A program made the position numbers and the translations under genes. A stretch of DNA of 64,000 nucleotides, from the NCBI RefSeq assembly GCF_001544695.2, contig NZ_FCOM02000001.1, positions 372,001-436,000 on the forward strand, in the 5' to 3' direction. The notes under the pieces are model-generated. The model was not told where the DNA came from. It did not search any database and saw only the letters and a program-made list of their open reading frames with translations. Numbering within the stretch: position 1 is the first letter of the stretch; every line of letters starts with the position of its first letter. This stretch comes from Caballeronia arvi. Lineage in GTDB: Bacteria > Pseudomonadota > Gammaproteobacteria > Burkholderiales > Burkholderiaceae. This document shows positions 7,044 through 16,231 of the stretch, one piece after another.

Positions 7044-9037
7044 CCCGCCTGTTCGACCTCGAGCACGAGCAACTGCGAGCCGTCGGCGACCTGATCGCCG
7101 ACTTCGAACAGAATCTCGCCGATCTTGCCCGTGGCCGGAGCCACGATCGTGTGCTCCATCTTCATCGCTTCCATCACCATCAGCGGCGCGCCCTTTTCGA
7201 CGGACGCGCCCGTCTCCACGAGCACCGCGATCACCTTGCCCGGCATCGGCGCGGTGAGTCGTCCTTCGTGCTCGGCGTCGCCCGCGTGGGCCATCAGGTT
7301 CTGCCACTCGAACTGGAACGCCGCGCCTTCGTGAAAGACGTGGAAGACATCGCCGTCGGTGAAGACGTGGCCTTTGATCAGCGCATCGTCGAGCTGCACC
7401 GCGAACGACGTCGCGCCGCTGTGCGACCAGCCGAAACGCGCGCTTTCATCGTTCAGCGTGAGCCGCTTCTCGCCGTTCTTCGTGAACACGACCTTCAGCG
7501 TTTCGTCCGTGTCGAGCGCGCGCCAGTTCAAATCCTGGCTGTAGCCGCCCGACATGCGCCAGTGCGAGAGCGCATCCCAAGGCGACTGGCCATGCGCCTC
7601 GCCGCCTTCGCGCGTGAGCAACGCCGCACATGCAAGCGCAAGCGCGCTCTTGCGCGAAACGCCCGACGGCGCGAACAACGCATCGTGATGCCGCTCGATC
7701 AGCCCGGTGTCGAGATCGCCCGATGAAAACGGCTCGCTCTTCACGATGCGCTGAAGGAACTCGACGTTCGTCGAGAGCCCGACGATCTCGCACTCGGCCA
7801 GCGCACGCGCCATGCGCGCCAACGCGTCGCGACGGTCGCGGCCATGCACGATCAGCTTCGCGATCATCGGATCGTAGAACGGCGTGATCGAATCGCCCTG
7901 ACGCACGCCGCTGTCGACGCGCACGTCGCCATCGATCGAAAACTCCACCGCGTGCGGCACGCGCAGATGCTTGAGCGTGCCCGTCGACGGCAGAAAGCCG
8001 CGCGACGGATTTTCCGCGTAGATGCGCGCCTCGATCGCGTGGCCGTGCACCTTCAGTTCGTCCTGCTTCAGCGGCAGCGGCTCGCCCGCCGCCACGCGTA
8101 GTTGCCATTCGACGAGATCGAGGCCCGTGACCATCTCCGTCACCGGATGCTCGACTTGCAGGCGCGTGTTCATCTCCATGAAGTAGAACTGGCCGTCCTG
8201 CGTCATGATGAACTCGACCGTGCCCGCACCGACGTAATTCACCGCGCGCGCCGCCGCGACCGCGGCTTCGCCCATCGCGCGGCGGGTTTCATCATTCAGG
8301 CCCGGAGCGGGCGCTTCTTCCAGCACCTTCTGATGGCGGCGCTGCACGGAGCAATCGCGATCGAAGAGATAGACCGCGTTGCCGTGCTTGTCGGCGAAAA
8401 CCTGCACTTCGACGTGACGCGGACGCAGCAAGTACTTTTCGATCAGCACGCGATCGTTGCCGAAGCTCGATGCCGCCTCGCGCTTGCACGACGCCAGCGC
8501 AGCCGCGAAGTCCTCGCTCTTCTCGACGACGCGCATGCCCTTGCCGCCGCCGCCCGCGCTCGCCTTCAGCAGCACGGGATAACCGATGCGGTCGGCTTCG
8601 CGCTGAAGCAGCGCAGCGTCCTGATCGTCGCCGTGATAGCCCGGCACGAGCGGCACGGACGCGGATTGCATCAGCGCCTTCGCGGCGGCTTTGGAGCCCA
8701 TCGCGCTGATCGCTTCGACCGGCGGCCCGATGAAGGTGATGCCCGCTTTCCCGCACGCGTTGGCGAAATCTTCGTTCTCCGACAGAAAGCCGTAGCCCGG
8801 ATGAATCGCCTGCGCGCCGGTGCGCTTCGCCGCCTCGACGATGCGCTCGATACGCAGATAACTTTCCGACGCCGCCGAGCCGCCGACGTGCACCGCTTCG
8901 TCGCAGACATCGACGTGCTTGGCTTTCGCATCGGCATCGGAATAGATGGCGACGCTGCCGACATTCAGGCGCTTCGCCGTCGCCGCCACGCGGCATGCGA
9001 TTTCGCCGCGGTTCGCTATGAGTATTTTGTTGAACAT
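7040..9037 (-). CDS. liuD: Methylcrotonyl-CoA carboxylase, biotin-containing alpha subunit
   Basis: Biotin carboxylase plus biotin carrier subunit, 665 residues from the ATG at 9037 (MFNKILIANRGEIA). ATP-grasp biotin carboxylase domains fill about residues 1-450, including the GGGGKGMR nucleotide loop and EMNTRLQVEHPVTE. A linker domain follows, and the C-terminal biotinyl domain has the AMKM motif with biotinyl-lysine K626. The enzyme carboxylates 3-methylcrotonyl-CoA in leucine breakdown. It starts 4 bp after the liuB stop in the liuA-liuB-liuD operon, and the adjacent isovaleryl-CoA dehydrogenase favours methylcrotonyl-CoA over geranyl- or propionyl-CoA as substrate. Confidence 0.92.
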   Translation of the reverse strand: MFNKILIANRGEIACRVAATAKRLNVGSVAIYSDADAKAKHVDVCDEAVHVGGSAASESYLRIERIVEAAKRTGAQAIHPGYGFLSENEDFANACGKAGITFIGPPVEAISAMGSKAAAKALMQSASVPLVPGYHGDDQDAALLQREADRIGYPVLLKASAGGGGKGMRVVEKSEDFAAALASCKREAASSFGNDRVLIEKYLLRPRHVEVQVFADKHGNAVYLFDRDCSVQRRHQKVLEEAPAPGLNDETRRAMGEAAVAAARAVNYVGAGTVEFIMTQDGQFYFMEMNTRLQVEHPVTEMVTGLDLVEWQLRVAAGEPLPLKQDELKVHGHAIEARIYAENPSRGFLPSTGTLKHLRVPHAVEFSIDGDVRVDSGVRQGDSITPFYDPMIAKLIVHGRDRRDALARMARALAECEIVGLSTNVEFLQRIVKSEPFSSGDLDTGLIERHHDALFAPSGVSRKSALALACAALLTREGGEAHGQSPWDALSHWRMSGGYSQDLNWRALDTDETLKVVFTKNGEKRLTLNDESARFGWSHSGATSFAVQLDDALIKGHVFTDGDVFHVFHEGAAFQFEWQNLMAHAGDAEHEGRLTAPMPGKVIAVLVETGASVEKGAPLMVMEAMKMEHTIVAPATGKIGEILFEVGDQVADGSQLLVLEVEQAG

Positions 9038-9041
9038 GGCG

Positions 9042-10649
9042 TTACATCCTGAAGACGCCGAAGCGTGTTTCTTCAATCGGAGCGTTCATCGTCGCTGCCA
9101 ATCCAAGGCCCAAAACGTCGCGCGTCTGCGCGGGGTCGATTACGCCGTCGTCCCAGAGGCGCGCGCTCGCGTAATACGGATGCCCTTGCGCCTCATATTG
9201 ATCGCGGATCGGCGCCTTGAACGCTTCCTCTTCTTCGCTCGACCACGAGCCGCCCTTCTTCTCAATGCCGTCGCGCCGCACGGTCGCGAGCACGGACGCG
9301 GCCTGCTCGCCGCCCATCACCGAGATGCGCGCGTTCGGCCACATCCAAAGGAAACGCGGCGAATAGGCGCGGCCGCACATACCATAGTTGCCCGCACCGA
9401 ACGAGCCGCCGATGATCACCGTGAACTTCGGCACCTTCGCGGTCGCGACGGCCGTCACCATCTTTGCGCCGTTGCGCGCGATGCCTTCGTTCTCGTACTT
9501 GCGCCCGACCATGAAGCCCGTGATGTTCTGCAGGAACACGAGCGGAATCTTGCGCTGCGCGCACAGTTCGATGAAATGCGCACCCTTCAGCGCCGACTCG
9601 GAAAACAGAATGCCGTTGTTCGCGACGATGCCGACCGGATGTCCCCAGATATGCGCGAAGCCGCAGACGAGCGTCGTGCCGTAGCGCGCCTTGAATTCGT
9701 CGAAGGCGGAATCGTCGACGATGCGCGCGATGACTTCGCGCACATCGAAGGGCTTGCGTGTATCGACCGGAATCACGCCGTACACGCTCGCCGGATCGTG
9801 ACGCGGCGGCAGCGGTTCCTTCAACGCAACCGAAGGCGTCTTCACGCGATTCAGATTGCCGACGATGCTGCGCGCAATGCCGAGCGCGTGCGCGTCGTTT
9901 TGCGCGAGATGATCGGCGACGCCTGAGAGACGCGTATGCACGTCGCCGCCGCCGAGATCTTCGGCGCTGACTTCTTCGCCCGTGGCAGCTTTCACGAGCG
10001 GCGGGCCGCCGAGAAAGATCGTGCCTTGGTTCTTCACGATGATCGATTCATCGCTCATCGCCGGGACATACGCGCCGCCCGCGGTGCACGAACCCATCAC
10101 AACGGCGATCTGCGCGATGCCCTGCGCCGACATGTTGGCCTGGTTGTAGAAGATGCGGCCGAAGTGATCGCGGTCGGGAAACACGTCGTCCTGATTCGGC
10201 AGGTTCGCACCGCCCGAATCGACCAGATAGACGCACGGCAGACGGTTTTGCTCCGCGATTTCCTGCGCGCGCAAATGCTTCTTCACGGTGACGGGATAGT
10301 ACGTGCCGCCTTTCACGGTCGCGTCGTTGCAGACGACCACGCACTCCTGCCCCGCGATGCGCCCGATTCCGGTGATGATGCCCGCGCCCGGCGCGTCGTC
10401 GTTGTACATGCCGTATGCGGCGAGTTGCGACAGTTCGAGAAACGGCGTGCCCGGATCGAGCAATTGCGCGATGCGATCGCGCGGCAGCAGCTTGTTGCGC
10501 GAGACGTGCTTGTCGCGCGCGGCCTGCCCGCCGCCTTCCGCGATCTTCGCGACTTTCTCTTTCAGGTCTGCGACGAGCGCGTCGAGCGCCGCCGCATTGG
10601 TGCGGAATTCCTCGCCGCGCGGATTCAGTTTCGATTCGATGATCGCCAT
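9042..10649 (-). CDS. liuB: Methylcrotonyl-CoA carboxylase, carboxyltransferase beta subunit
   Basis: Carboxyltransferase of 535 residues that moves CO2 from biotin to 3-methylcrotonyl-CoA. Two crotonase-like halves are visible: an N-terminal part with the acyl-CoA-binding stretch ([20 protein letters not shown]) and a C-terminal part with [19 protein letters not shown], both typical of the MCC beta subunit. It starts 10 bp downstream of liuA and ends 4 bp before liuD. The liuC (methylglutaconyl-CoA hydratase) and liuE (HMG-CoA lyase) genes often found in this operon are not here. Confidence 0.93.
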   Translation of the reverse strand: MAIIESKLNPRGEEFRTNAAALDALVADLKEKVAKIAEGGGQAARDKHVSRNKLLPRDRIAQLLDPGTPFLELSQLAAYGMYNDDAPGAGIITGIGRIAGQECVVVCNDATVKGGTYYPVTVKKHLRAQEIAEQNRLPCVYLVDSGGANLPNQDDVFPDRDHFGRIFYNQANMSAQGIAQIAVVMGSCTAGGAYVPAMSDESIIVKNQGTIFLGGPPLVKAATGEEVSAEDLGGGDVHTRLSGVADHLAQNDAHALGIARSIVGNLNRVKTPSVALKEPLPPRHDPASVYGVIPVDTRKPFDVREVIARIVDDSAFDEFKARYGTTLVCGFAHIWGHPVGIVANNGILFSESALKGAHFIELCAQRKIPLVFLQNITGFMVGRKYENEGIARNGAKMVTAVATAKVPKFTVIIGGSFGAGNYGMCGRAYSPRFLWMWPNARISVMGGEQAASVLATVRRDGIEKKGGSWSSEEEEAFKAPIRDQYEAQGHPYYASARLWDDGVIDPAQTRDVLGLGLAATMNAPIEETRFGVFRM

Positions 10650-10659
10650 GAGTGCGCCC

Positions 10660-11841
10660 TCAAGCCGTTTCGGCGAACAGTTCGCGGCCGATCAGCATGC
10701 GGCGGATTTCGCTCGTGCCCGCGCCGATCTCATAGAGCTTCGCGTCGCGCCACAGGCGGCCGACCGGATATTCGTTGATGTAGCCGTTGCCGCCGAGAAT
10801 CTGGATTGCTTCGCCGGCCATCCACGTGGCTTTTTCGGCGGTGTAGAGAATGACGCCCGCACAGTCCTTGCGCACCTGGCGGACATGGCCCGAGCCGAGC
10901 GTATCGAGCTGACGGCCCACCGCGTAGAGATACGCGCGGCACGCCTGCAGCGTCGAATACATGTCGGCGACCTTGCCCTGAATGAGCTGGAATTCGCCGA
11001 TCGCCTGGCCGAACTGCTTGCGATCGTGGATATACGGCACGACCGAATCCATGCACGCGAGCATGATGCCGGTCGGGCCGCCCGCGAGCACGGCGCGCTC
11101 GTAGTCGAGGCCGCTCATCAGCACTTTCGTGCCGCCGTGCAGCGCGCCGAGGATGTTTTCCTTCGGCACTTCGACGTTCTCGAACACGAGCTCGCCGGTA
11201 TGCGAGCCGCGCATGCCGAGCTTGTCGAGCTTCTGCGCGACGGAAAAACCCTTCATGCCCTTCTCGACGATGAATGCCGTAATGCCGCGCGGCCCCGCTT
11301 CGATATCCGTCTTCGCATAGACGACGAGCGTGTCGCAGTCCGGGCCGTTGGTGATCCACATCTTCGTGCCGTTGAGCACGTAGTGATCACCCTTTTCTTC
11401 GGCGCGCAGCTTCATGCTGACGACATCCGATCCCGCGTTTGGCTCGCTCATCGCGAGTGCGCCGATATGTTCGCCGGACACGAGCTTCGGCAGATACTTC
11501 TGCTTCTGCGCTTCCGTGCCGTTACGATGAATCTGGTTCACGCACAGATTCGAATGCGCGCCATACGACAGACCCACCGACGCCGACGCGCGCGAAATCT
11601 CTTCCATCGCGACCATGTGTGCGGTGTAGCCCATGTTCGCGCCGCCGTATTCCTCGGAGACGGTCATGCCGAGCACGCCGAGATCGCCGAGCTTCTTCCA
11701 CAGGTCCATCGGGAACTGGTCGGTGTGATCGATTTCGCCCGCGCGCGGCGCAATTTCCTTCGACGCGAAGTTGGCGAGCGAATCGCGCAGCATGTCGATG
11801 TCTTCGCCCAACGCGAAATTCAGGCCGGGTACGGTGCTCAT
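10660..11841 (-). CDS. liuA: Isovaleryl-CoA dehydrogenase
   Basis: FAD-dependent acyl-CoA dehydrogenase of 393 residues converting isovaleryl-CoA to 3-methylcrotonyl-CoA, which feeds the two following carboxylase genes. The catalytic glutamate characteristic of isovaleryl-CoA dehydrogenases is present as E248 in the sequence [14 protein letters not shown], and the flavin-binding MWITNG motif is at about 161-166. The ATG at 11841 has a strong ribosome site (GGAGGAGAC) on the minus strand; the frame is open further upstream but without one. It is the first gene of the liuA-liuB-liuD operon. Confidence 0.94.
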   Translation of the reverse strand: MSTVPGLNFALGEDIDMLRDSLANFASKEIAPRAGEIDHTDQFPMDLWKKLGDLGVLGMTVSEEYGGANMGYTAHMVAMEEISRASASVGLSYGAHSNLCVNQIHRNGTEAQKQKYLPKLVSGEHIGALAMSEPNAGSDVVSMKLRAEEKGDHYVLNGTKMWITNGPDCDTLVVYAKTDIEAGPRGITAFIVEKGMKGFSVAQKLDKLGMRGSHTGELVFENVEVPKENILGALHGGTKVLMSGLDYERAVLAGGPTGIMLACMDSVVPYIHDRKQFGQAIGEFQLIQGKVADMYSTLQACRAYLYAVGRQLDTLGSGHVRQVRKDCAGVILYTAEKATWMAGEAIQILGGNGYINEYPVGRLWRDAKLYEIGAGTSEIRRMLIGRELFAETA

Positions 11842-11887
11842 GGGGTCGTCTCCTCCAGATACGATGTTTTTGGCGCGCCCTGAAAAC

Positions 11888-11900
11888 TGAGCTTTACTCA
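11888..11900. promoter_or_regulatory. Operator-like palindrome O1 (liuA side)
   Basis: TGAGCtttACTCA, a 13-bp interrupted inverted repeat followed by CACA, 47 bp upstream of the liuA start. A near-identical site occurs 79 bp away in the same divergent intergenic region. Likely target of the neighbouring TetR protein; inferred from symmetry and repetition. Confidence 0.55.
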
Positions 11901-11966
11901 CACAGGGCAGCAAACCACGGAATGGGGCAATTTCACGCTCAAATCGGCTAGCCGTCAATAGGTTTT

Positions 11967-11979
11967 TGAGCTACGCTCA
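11967..11979. promoter_or_regulatory. Operator-like palindrome O2 (tetR side)
   Basis: TGAGCtacGCTCA, a perfect interrupted palindrome followed by CACA-like sequence, 27 bp before the TetR start at 12006. It matches O1 in both half-sites apart from one base. The pair flanks the shared promoter region, as expected for a TetR protein that represses liuA and itself. Confidence 0.55.
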
Positions 11980-12005
11980 CATTTATTTTCCGACGCATTG
12001 CCGCC

Positions 12006-12737
12006 ATGTCCACGCAAACCAGCACCAGCCGCCGCACGCCAGCGGGCGTCAAATCGCAGCAGCGCGTGAAAGACATACTGCAGGCGGGCCGCGACGTCTT
12101 CGCCGAAAAAGGCTACGACGCCGCGACCAGCGCCGAGATCGCGCAGCGCGCGGGCATTTCGGAAGCGACAGTATTCAGCTATTTCAGCGGCAAGCGCGAA
12201 CTCTGCGCACGCGTGATCGCAGATTGGTACGACGAAATCATCGACGCCTTCGAAACCGGCCTGCCGCGCGACGGCTCGGTGCGCCAGCAGTTCGCGTTCA
12301 TCGTCAGAACGCACATGCGGCTCATGCTGACGAACGGCACGGGGCTGTGCGCGCTGGTTTTGTCGGAAGGCCGCACGAAGCAGCACGATCTCTCCGATAC
12401 GCTCACGGAATATCAGCGCCGCTACACCGCGCCGCTGATGGACGTGCTGGCGCGCGGCCAGGCGGTCGGCCACGTGCGCAACGACATGCCGCTGCGCCTC
12501 TTGCGCTCGCTCGTCTTCGGACCGATGGAGCACGTCCTCTGGGACGCGACGCTCGCGAAGCGCCGGCTGAGTCAGACTCAGATCGAGACAACGGCGAACG
12601 AGTTGGTGGAAGTGTTGTGGGCCGCATTGCAGCCGCCCGACGTGAAGCTAGCCGCGCTCACGCAATTCCGCCAGGACATCGAGGAAGCGTCGCGGCGCTA
12701 CGAAGCGAGCGCCGCGCGCGAGAAACCTACGGCTTGA
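12006..12737 (+). CDS. TetR-family regulator, probable liu operon repressor
   Basis: TetR regulator of 243 residues. The DNA-binding helix-turn-helix is at about residues 22-68 (SAEIAQRAGISEATVFSYFS), followed by an all-helical ligand domain. It is divergent from liuA with two near-identical palindromes between them. A TetR regulator named LiuQ has been proposed for leucine genes in betaproteobacteria, and this protein may be it, but I cannot confirm orthology from sequence alone. The ligand is probably a CoA intermediate (inference). The 3' end overlaps the convergent ferritin-like gene by 11 bp. Confidence 0.82.
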   Translation: MSTQTSTSRRTPAGVKSQQRVKDILQAGRDVFAEKGYDAATSAEIAQRAGISEATVFSYFSGKRELCARVIADWYDEIIDAFETGLPRDGSVRQQFAFIVRTHMRLMLTNGTGLCALVLSEGRTKQHDLSDTLTEYQRRYTAPLMDVLARGQAVGHVRNDMPLRLLRSLVFGPMEHVLWDATLAKRRLSQTQIETTANELVEVLWAALQPPDVKLAALTQFRQDIEEASRRYEASAAREKPTA

Positions 12738-13623
12738 TGAAGCGCAGCGCGAAACGCGCGAGCTTCGGCACGGTGACGGGACGCAGCAGGCGCGCGTCAT
12801 AGCCGCCCATGCGCCGGTCGTTTTCGGTGAGACACAGTTCGATCAACGCGCGCACCGACACGTTGCCCGCCACGGAATCGCCCACATTGGCCGGGAAATT
12901 CGCGTCCTGCGCCGCGCCGCTCTTGTCGAAGCCGCGCGCGAGCGAAACGCGATCGCGGATCAGCGAGAACCACACGCTCGCGGTCTTCGCGAAAAACCAC
13001 GGTTTGCGGTACCACGGCAGGCTGTGCCGATACCACGCCACCCAGTTCGCGAAAAAGAGAATGTGCCGCGCTTCTTCCTGAATGACCGGCTCGAAGGTCT
13101 CGACGAGCGCCTCGGGAAAGTAGCCCGACTGCCGCGCCGCTTCGAAAAGGCCGAACGCGAAGAAACTGTCGATGCACTCGCTGTAGCCCGTCAGCATCCA
13201 CGCGCGCAGCGCATCGGCGGGAGCGGGATACGGCGGCTCCAGGGCGAGTTCGATGCCATACGCCTCGACGAGCTTCGACAGCACCACCTTGTGGCGCGCC
13301 TCTTCGCCGCCGTTCATGCGCAGCGCTTCGCGCAACTGCGGATCGCCGATGCTCGCCGCGTAAGTCGCGACGCGAATCGATGCGCGTCCTTCCGTCTGCA
13401 CGGCGATATCCCAGATCGGCAGTGATGTCACGCGCTTCAATGCGGCCGGATCGAGCTTCGGCCAGTCGATGACGGCAGGCTTGTATGGGTTGTGCGTCGT
13501 CAGCAACATCTCGCAGAACATGCGCTTGTGAAGGTCAGAACCGATCGGAATCTTCCCCGCCGACCGGTACGTCCAGTTGCGCATCGCATGATCTGCTTCG
13601 ACTGTGTTGAGCGTATCGGACAT
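12727..13623 (-). CDS. Ferritin-like (diiron) domain protein of unknown function
   Basis: Soluble protein of 298 residues, mostly alpha-helical. Two E-x-x-H type motifs are visible, GGEEARHKVVL near residue 110 and QEEARHILFFANW near residue 190, with additional helix glutamates (TEGRAS, YSECID). That is the pattern of a four-helix carboxylate-bridged diiron site, as in ferritin-like oxidases and hydroxylases. No redox partner gene is adjacent. It is the convergent neighbour of the liu TetR gene and has its own upstream region. Function unknown; a hydroxylase or desaturase-like role is possible. Confidence 0.7.
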   Translation of the reverse strand: MSDTLNTVEADHAMRNWTYRSAGKIPIGSDLHKRMFCEMLLTTHNPYKPAVIDWPKLDPAALKRVTSLPIWDIAVQTEGRASIRVATYAASIGDPQLREALRMNGGEEARHKVVLSKLVEAYGIELALEPPYPAPADALRAWMLTGYSECIDSFFAFGLFEAARQSGYFPEALVETFEPVIQEEARHILFFANWVAWYRHSLPWYRKPWFFAKTASVWFSLIRDRVSLARGFDKSGAAQDANFPANVGDSVAGNVSVRALIELCLTENDRRMGGYDARLLRPVTVPKLARFALRFIKP

Positions 13624-13744
13624 ATTCGAATATTGGCCGCCGATTGGGTACGTTCTGCGGATTCTGGCATACAGAACGTCGATTCGCAGCGGTCGCGCGC
13701 GGTTCTTTGCGTGACGTGAGATTCAAACACGCTTACCGCCCGCG

Positions 13745-13772
13745 AAAAAAAGCCCCGGTCGAAACCGGGGCT
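13745..13772 (-). terminator. Rho-independent terminator of gabD
   Basis: Perfect 9-bp stem AGCCCCGGT (13751-13759) and ACCGGGGCT (13764-13772) around a CGAA loop. On the minus strand it is followed by a run of seven T (complement of 13745-13751), directly after the gabD stop. Confidence 0.85.
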
Positions 13773-13778
13773 CTTGCA

Positions 13779-15224
13779 TCAGACCGCCATCACGGTGACC
13801 GATTTCGACACCAGATACGGCTCCAGCGCCTCCGGTCCGCCTTCGGAACCGTAACCCGAGTCCTTCACGCCGCCAAACGGCATCTCGGGCCACGGCGTGG
13901 CCGGCTGGTTGATCCACAACATGCCCACTTCGAGTTGATTGGTGAGCAGATGCACGTTCTTGAACGAACGCGTGAATGCGTAGCCGGCGAGACCGTACGG
14001 CAGACGATTCGCTTCCGCGATCGCGTCTTCGAGGGCGTCGAAACCGCGCACCGCGGCGACCGGTCCGAACGGCTCCGCATTGAACACGTCGGCTTCGAGC
14101 GAAACATCGGTGATCACCGTAGGCGCGAAGAAGTTGCCCGCCGTGCCGATGCGCTCGCCGCCCGTCGCGATGGTCGCGCCCGTCTTGCGCGCGTTCTCGA
14201 TGACGCTGTTCATCGCCGTGATGCGCCGGGCGTTGGCGAGCGGCCCGAGCGTCGTGCCGTCCGCGAGACCGTCGCCTACTTTCAGGCTTTCCGCGTGCTT
14301 CACGAGCGCCGCGATGAAGTCCCGCTTCAGGCTGTTGTGCACGAGAAAGCGCGTCGGCGAGATGCAGACCTGGCCCGCGTTGCGGAATTTCGCCGCGCCC
14401 GATGCCTTCACGGCCAGCTCGACGTCCGCGTCCTCCGCGACGATCACCGGCGCGTGGCCGCCCAGTTCCATCGTCGCGCGCTTCATGTGCTGGCCGGCGA
14501 GCGCCGCAAGCTGTTTGCCGATGGCGGTCGAACCGGTGAACGTCACCTTGCGGATATCCGGATGCGCGATCAGGAACTCCGAGATCTGCGGCGGATCGCC
14601 ATAGACGAGTTGCACGACGCCCTTCGGCACGCCCGCGTCGGCGAATGCGCGGATCAGCTCGGCGGGCGACGCCGGCGTTTCTTCGGGCGCCTTCACGATG
14701 AACGAACAGCCGGTCGCGAGCGACGCGCACAGCTTGCGCACGACCTGATTCACCGGAAAATTCCACGGCGTGAAGGCGGCCACGGGGCCGATCGGCTCCT
14801 TGACGACGATTTGCTGCGCGTTGACATTGCGCGGCGGCACGATCCGGCCATAGACGCGGCGCCCTTCATCGGCGAACCACTCGATGATGTCCGCGGCCGA
14901 ATTGACCTCGACGCGCGCCTCGGCGAGCGGCTTGCCCTGCTCCTGCGTCATCAGCCGCGCGATGGTGTCCGCGCGCTCGCGGATCAGCCCGGCGGCCTTG
15001 CGCATCTTGTTGGCGCGTTCGATTGCAGTGAACTTGCGCCAGGTCGCGAAGCCCTGCCGCGACGCCTTGACCGCGCGCTCCAGATCGGTCGTGCCTGCCT
15101 TCGCGACCTTGCCGATGACATCGCCCGTCGCGGGGCTCACGACGTTGATCGTTTCGCCGGACTTGGCGTCACACCATTCGCCATCGATGAAAAGACGTGT
15201 GTCCGTGTATCCTGCACTTGCCAT
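13779..15224 (-). CDS. gabD: Succinate-semialdehyde dehydrogenase (NAD(P)+)
   Basis: Aldehyde dehydrogenase superfamily enzyme of 481 residues oxidising succinate semialdehyde to succinate, the last step of 4-aminobutyrate use. The cofactor-binding lysine K178 (IVKAPEE), the general base E253 (TMELGGHAP) and the nucleophile C287 (GQVCISPTR) are all present. PWNFPVN, GSTAIGK and the C-terminal [13 protein letters not shown] stretch match the GabD group. It carries its own terminator; a TetR gene lies upstream on the same strand, but no gabT is present. Related semialdehyde substrates cannot be excluded. Confidence 0.87.
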   Translation of the reverse strand: MASAGYTDTRLFIDGEWCDAKSGETINVVSPATGDVIGKVAKAGTTDLERAVKASRQGFATWRKFTAIERANKMRKAAGLIRERADTIARLMTQEQGKPLAEARVEVNSAADIIEWFADEGRRVYGRIVPPRNVNAQQIVVKEPIGPVAAFTPWNFPVNQVVRKLCASLATGCSFIVKAPEETPASPAELIRAFADAGVPKGVVQLVYGDPPQISEFLIAHPDIRKVTFTGSTAIGKQLAALAGQHMKRATMELGGHAPVIVAEDADVELAVKASGAAKFRNAGQVCISPTRFLVHNSLKRDFIAALVKHAESLKVGDGLADGTTLGPLANARRITAMNSVIENARKTGATIATGGERIGTAGNFFAPTVITDVSLEADVFNAEPFGPVAAVRGFDALEDAIAEANRLPYGLAGYAFTRSFKNVHLLTNQLEVGMLWINQPATPWPEMPFGGVKDSGYGSEGGPEALEPYLVSKSVTVMAV

Positions 15225-15423
15225 GTACGACCTCCGAGAAAAATCGATTGCATGATCCGCGTCGCCGGCGCCGCACGCAAAAGAGCGCGCGCACGCGTGG
15301 CGCAGCTTACGGAAATGTCGGGCGGCGCGATGACTCGTGAAAGCGCAGACGCGCCGCCGGAACCCATCATCTTGCCTCTTATCGCCCCGGCTCGCTTGAA
15401 CTGGATGAGCCGGTGAGCCGCAT

Positions 15424-16101
15424 TCAGTACGGCTGGATGCCGTTCATCAGCAACGCGACGACGTGCCGGGCAAGCTGCTCCGAGCTGATCGCGCGGTCTC
15501 CTACGGCACGCCAGCGCGTGGTCGCGAGCGGGAACACCGTCAGCCCGAACAGCGACGCGAACACGAGCGACGGCTCCAGCGCCGGATTGAGCTTGCCCTC
15601 CTTCTGCCAGCCCGCGATGCGCTCGATCGCGCGGTCCTTGTGCTCGTCGCCGAAGCGCTCGGCCATGCGCTGACGCAGGAGGCCGCCCTCGCTGATCATC
15701 TCGCGCACCCACAGCGCCGCGAACCACGGACATTTTTCGACCGTCGCGACGAGCGTTTCGACGAAAGCGCGCAAGGTATCGACGGGCTCCGAATGCGGAT
15801 CGTTGAATACGCGCGCGAGTTCGATGCGCAGCGGGACGAGCCGTTCGTCGATCAGCATGTCGAGCAACTGGTCGCGCGTCTTGAAGTAGTAGTGAACCAT
15901 CGCCGGGGTGACGCCCGCCTCGCGCGCGATCGCGCCGAGCGTCGTTTCGCCGATGCCCTGCCGCGCGAACAGTTCGAGCGCGATATCCAGCAATTGCGCA
16001 CGCGCCTGCTCGCCGTGCGCCCCGCTGGGCCGCCCGGGCCGGCGGCCTGCCTTTTTCTGCGGCGCGGCGTCCGCGCCGCGGTCCAGCACATCGTTAGCCA
16101 T
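15424..16101 (-). CDS. TetR-family regulator of the adjacent MFS pump
   Basis: TetR regulator of 225 residues with a basic, disordered N-terminal tail ([12 protein letters not shown]), a helix-turn-helix at about residues 45-82 ([19 protein letters not shown]) and a C-terminal ligand domain of AcrR/AefR type. It is divergent from a DHA2 drug-efflux gene with a palindrome in the shared promoter, the usual layout for a local repressor released by an exported compound. The ligand is unknown. Confidence 0.85.
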   Translation of the reverse strand: MANDVLDRGADAAPQKKAGRRPGRPSGAHGEQARAQLLDIALELFARQGIGETTLGAIAREAGVTPAMVHYYFKTRDQLLDMLIDERLVPLRIELARVFNDPHSEPVDTLRAFVETLVATVEKCPWFAALWVREMISEGGLLRQRMAERFGDEHKDRAIERIAGWQKEGKLNPALEPSLVFASLFGLTVFPLATTRWRAVGDRAISSEQLARHVVALLMNGIQPY

Positions 16102-16135
16102 AGCTCGATTTGACGAAAATTCACTCGTCGTCTAT

Positions 16136-16153
16136 ATTAACTTCCACGTTAAT
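16136..16153. promoter_or_regulatory. Operator of the TetR/MFS pair
   Basis: ATTAACTTCCACGTTAAT is an inverted repeat with perfect 6-bp arms (ATTAAC/GTTAAT) and a 6-bp spacer. It is AT-rich in an otherwise GC-rich area and lies 35 bp upstream of the TetR start and 79 bp upstream of the efflux gene. The placement fits repression of both genes. Confidence 0.65.
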
Positions 16154-16231
16154 TAATTACAATCCGCCTGATTTGCCGGGTGCTCGCCCGTCGCGGATTC
16201 GTGAAGCGCCGTCCAAATTCATTCATCCAAT

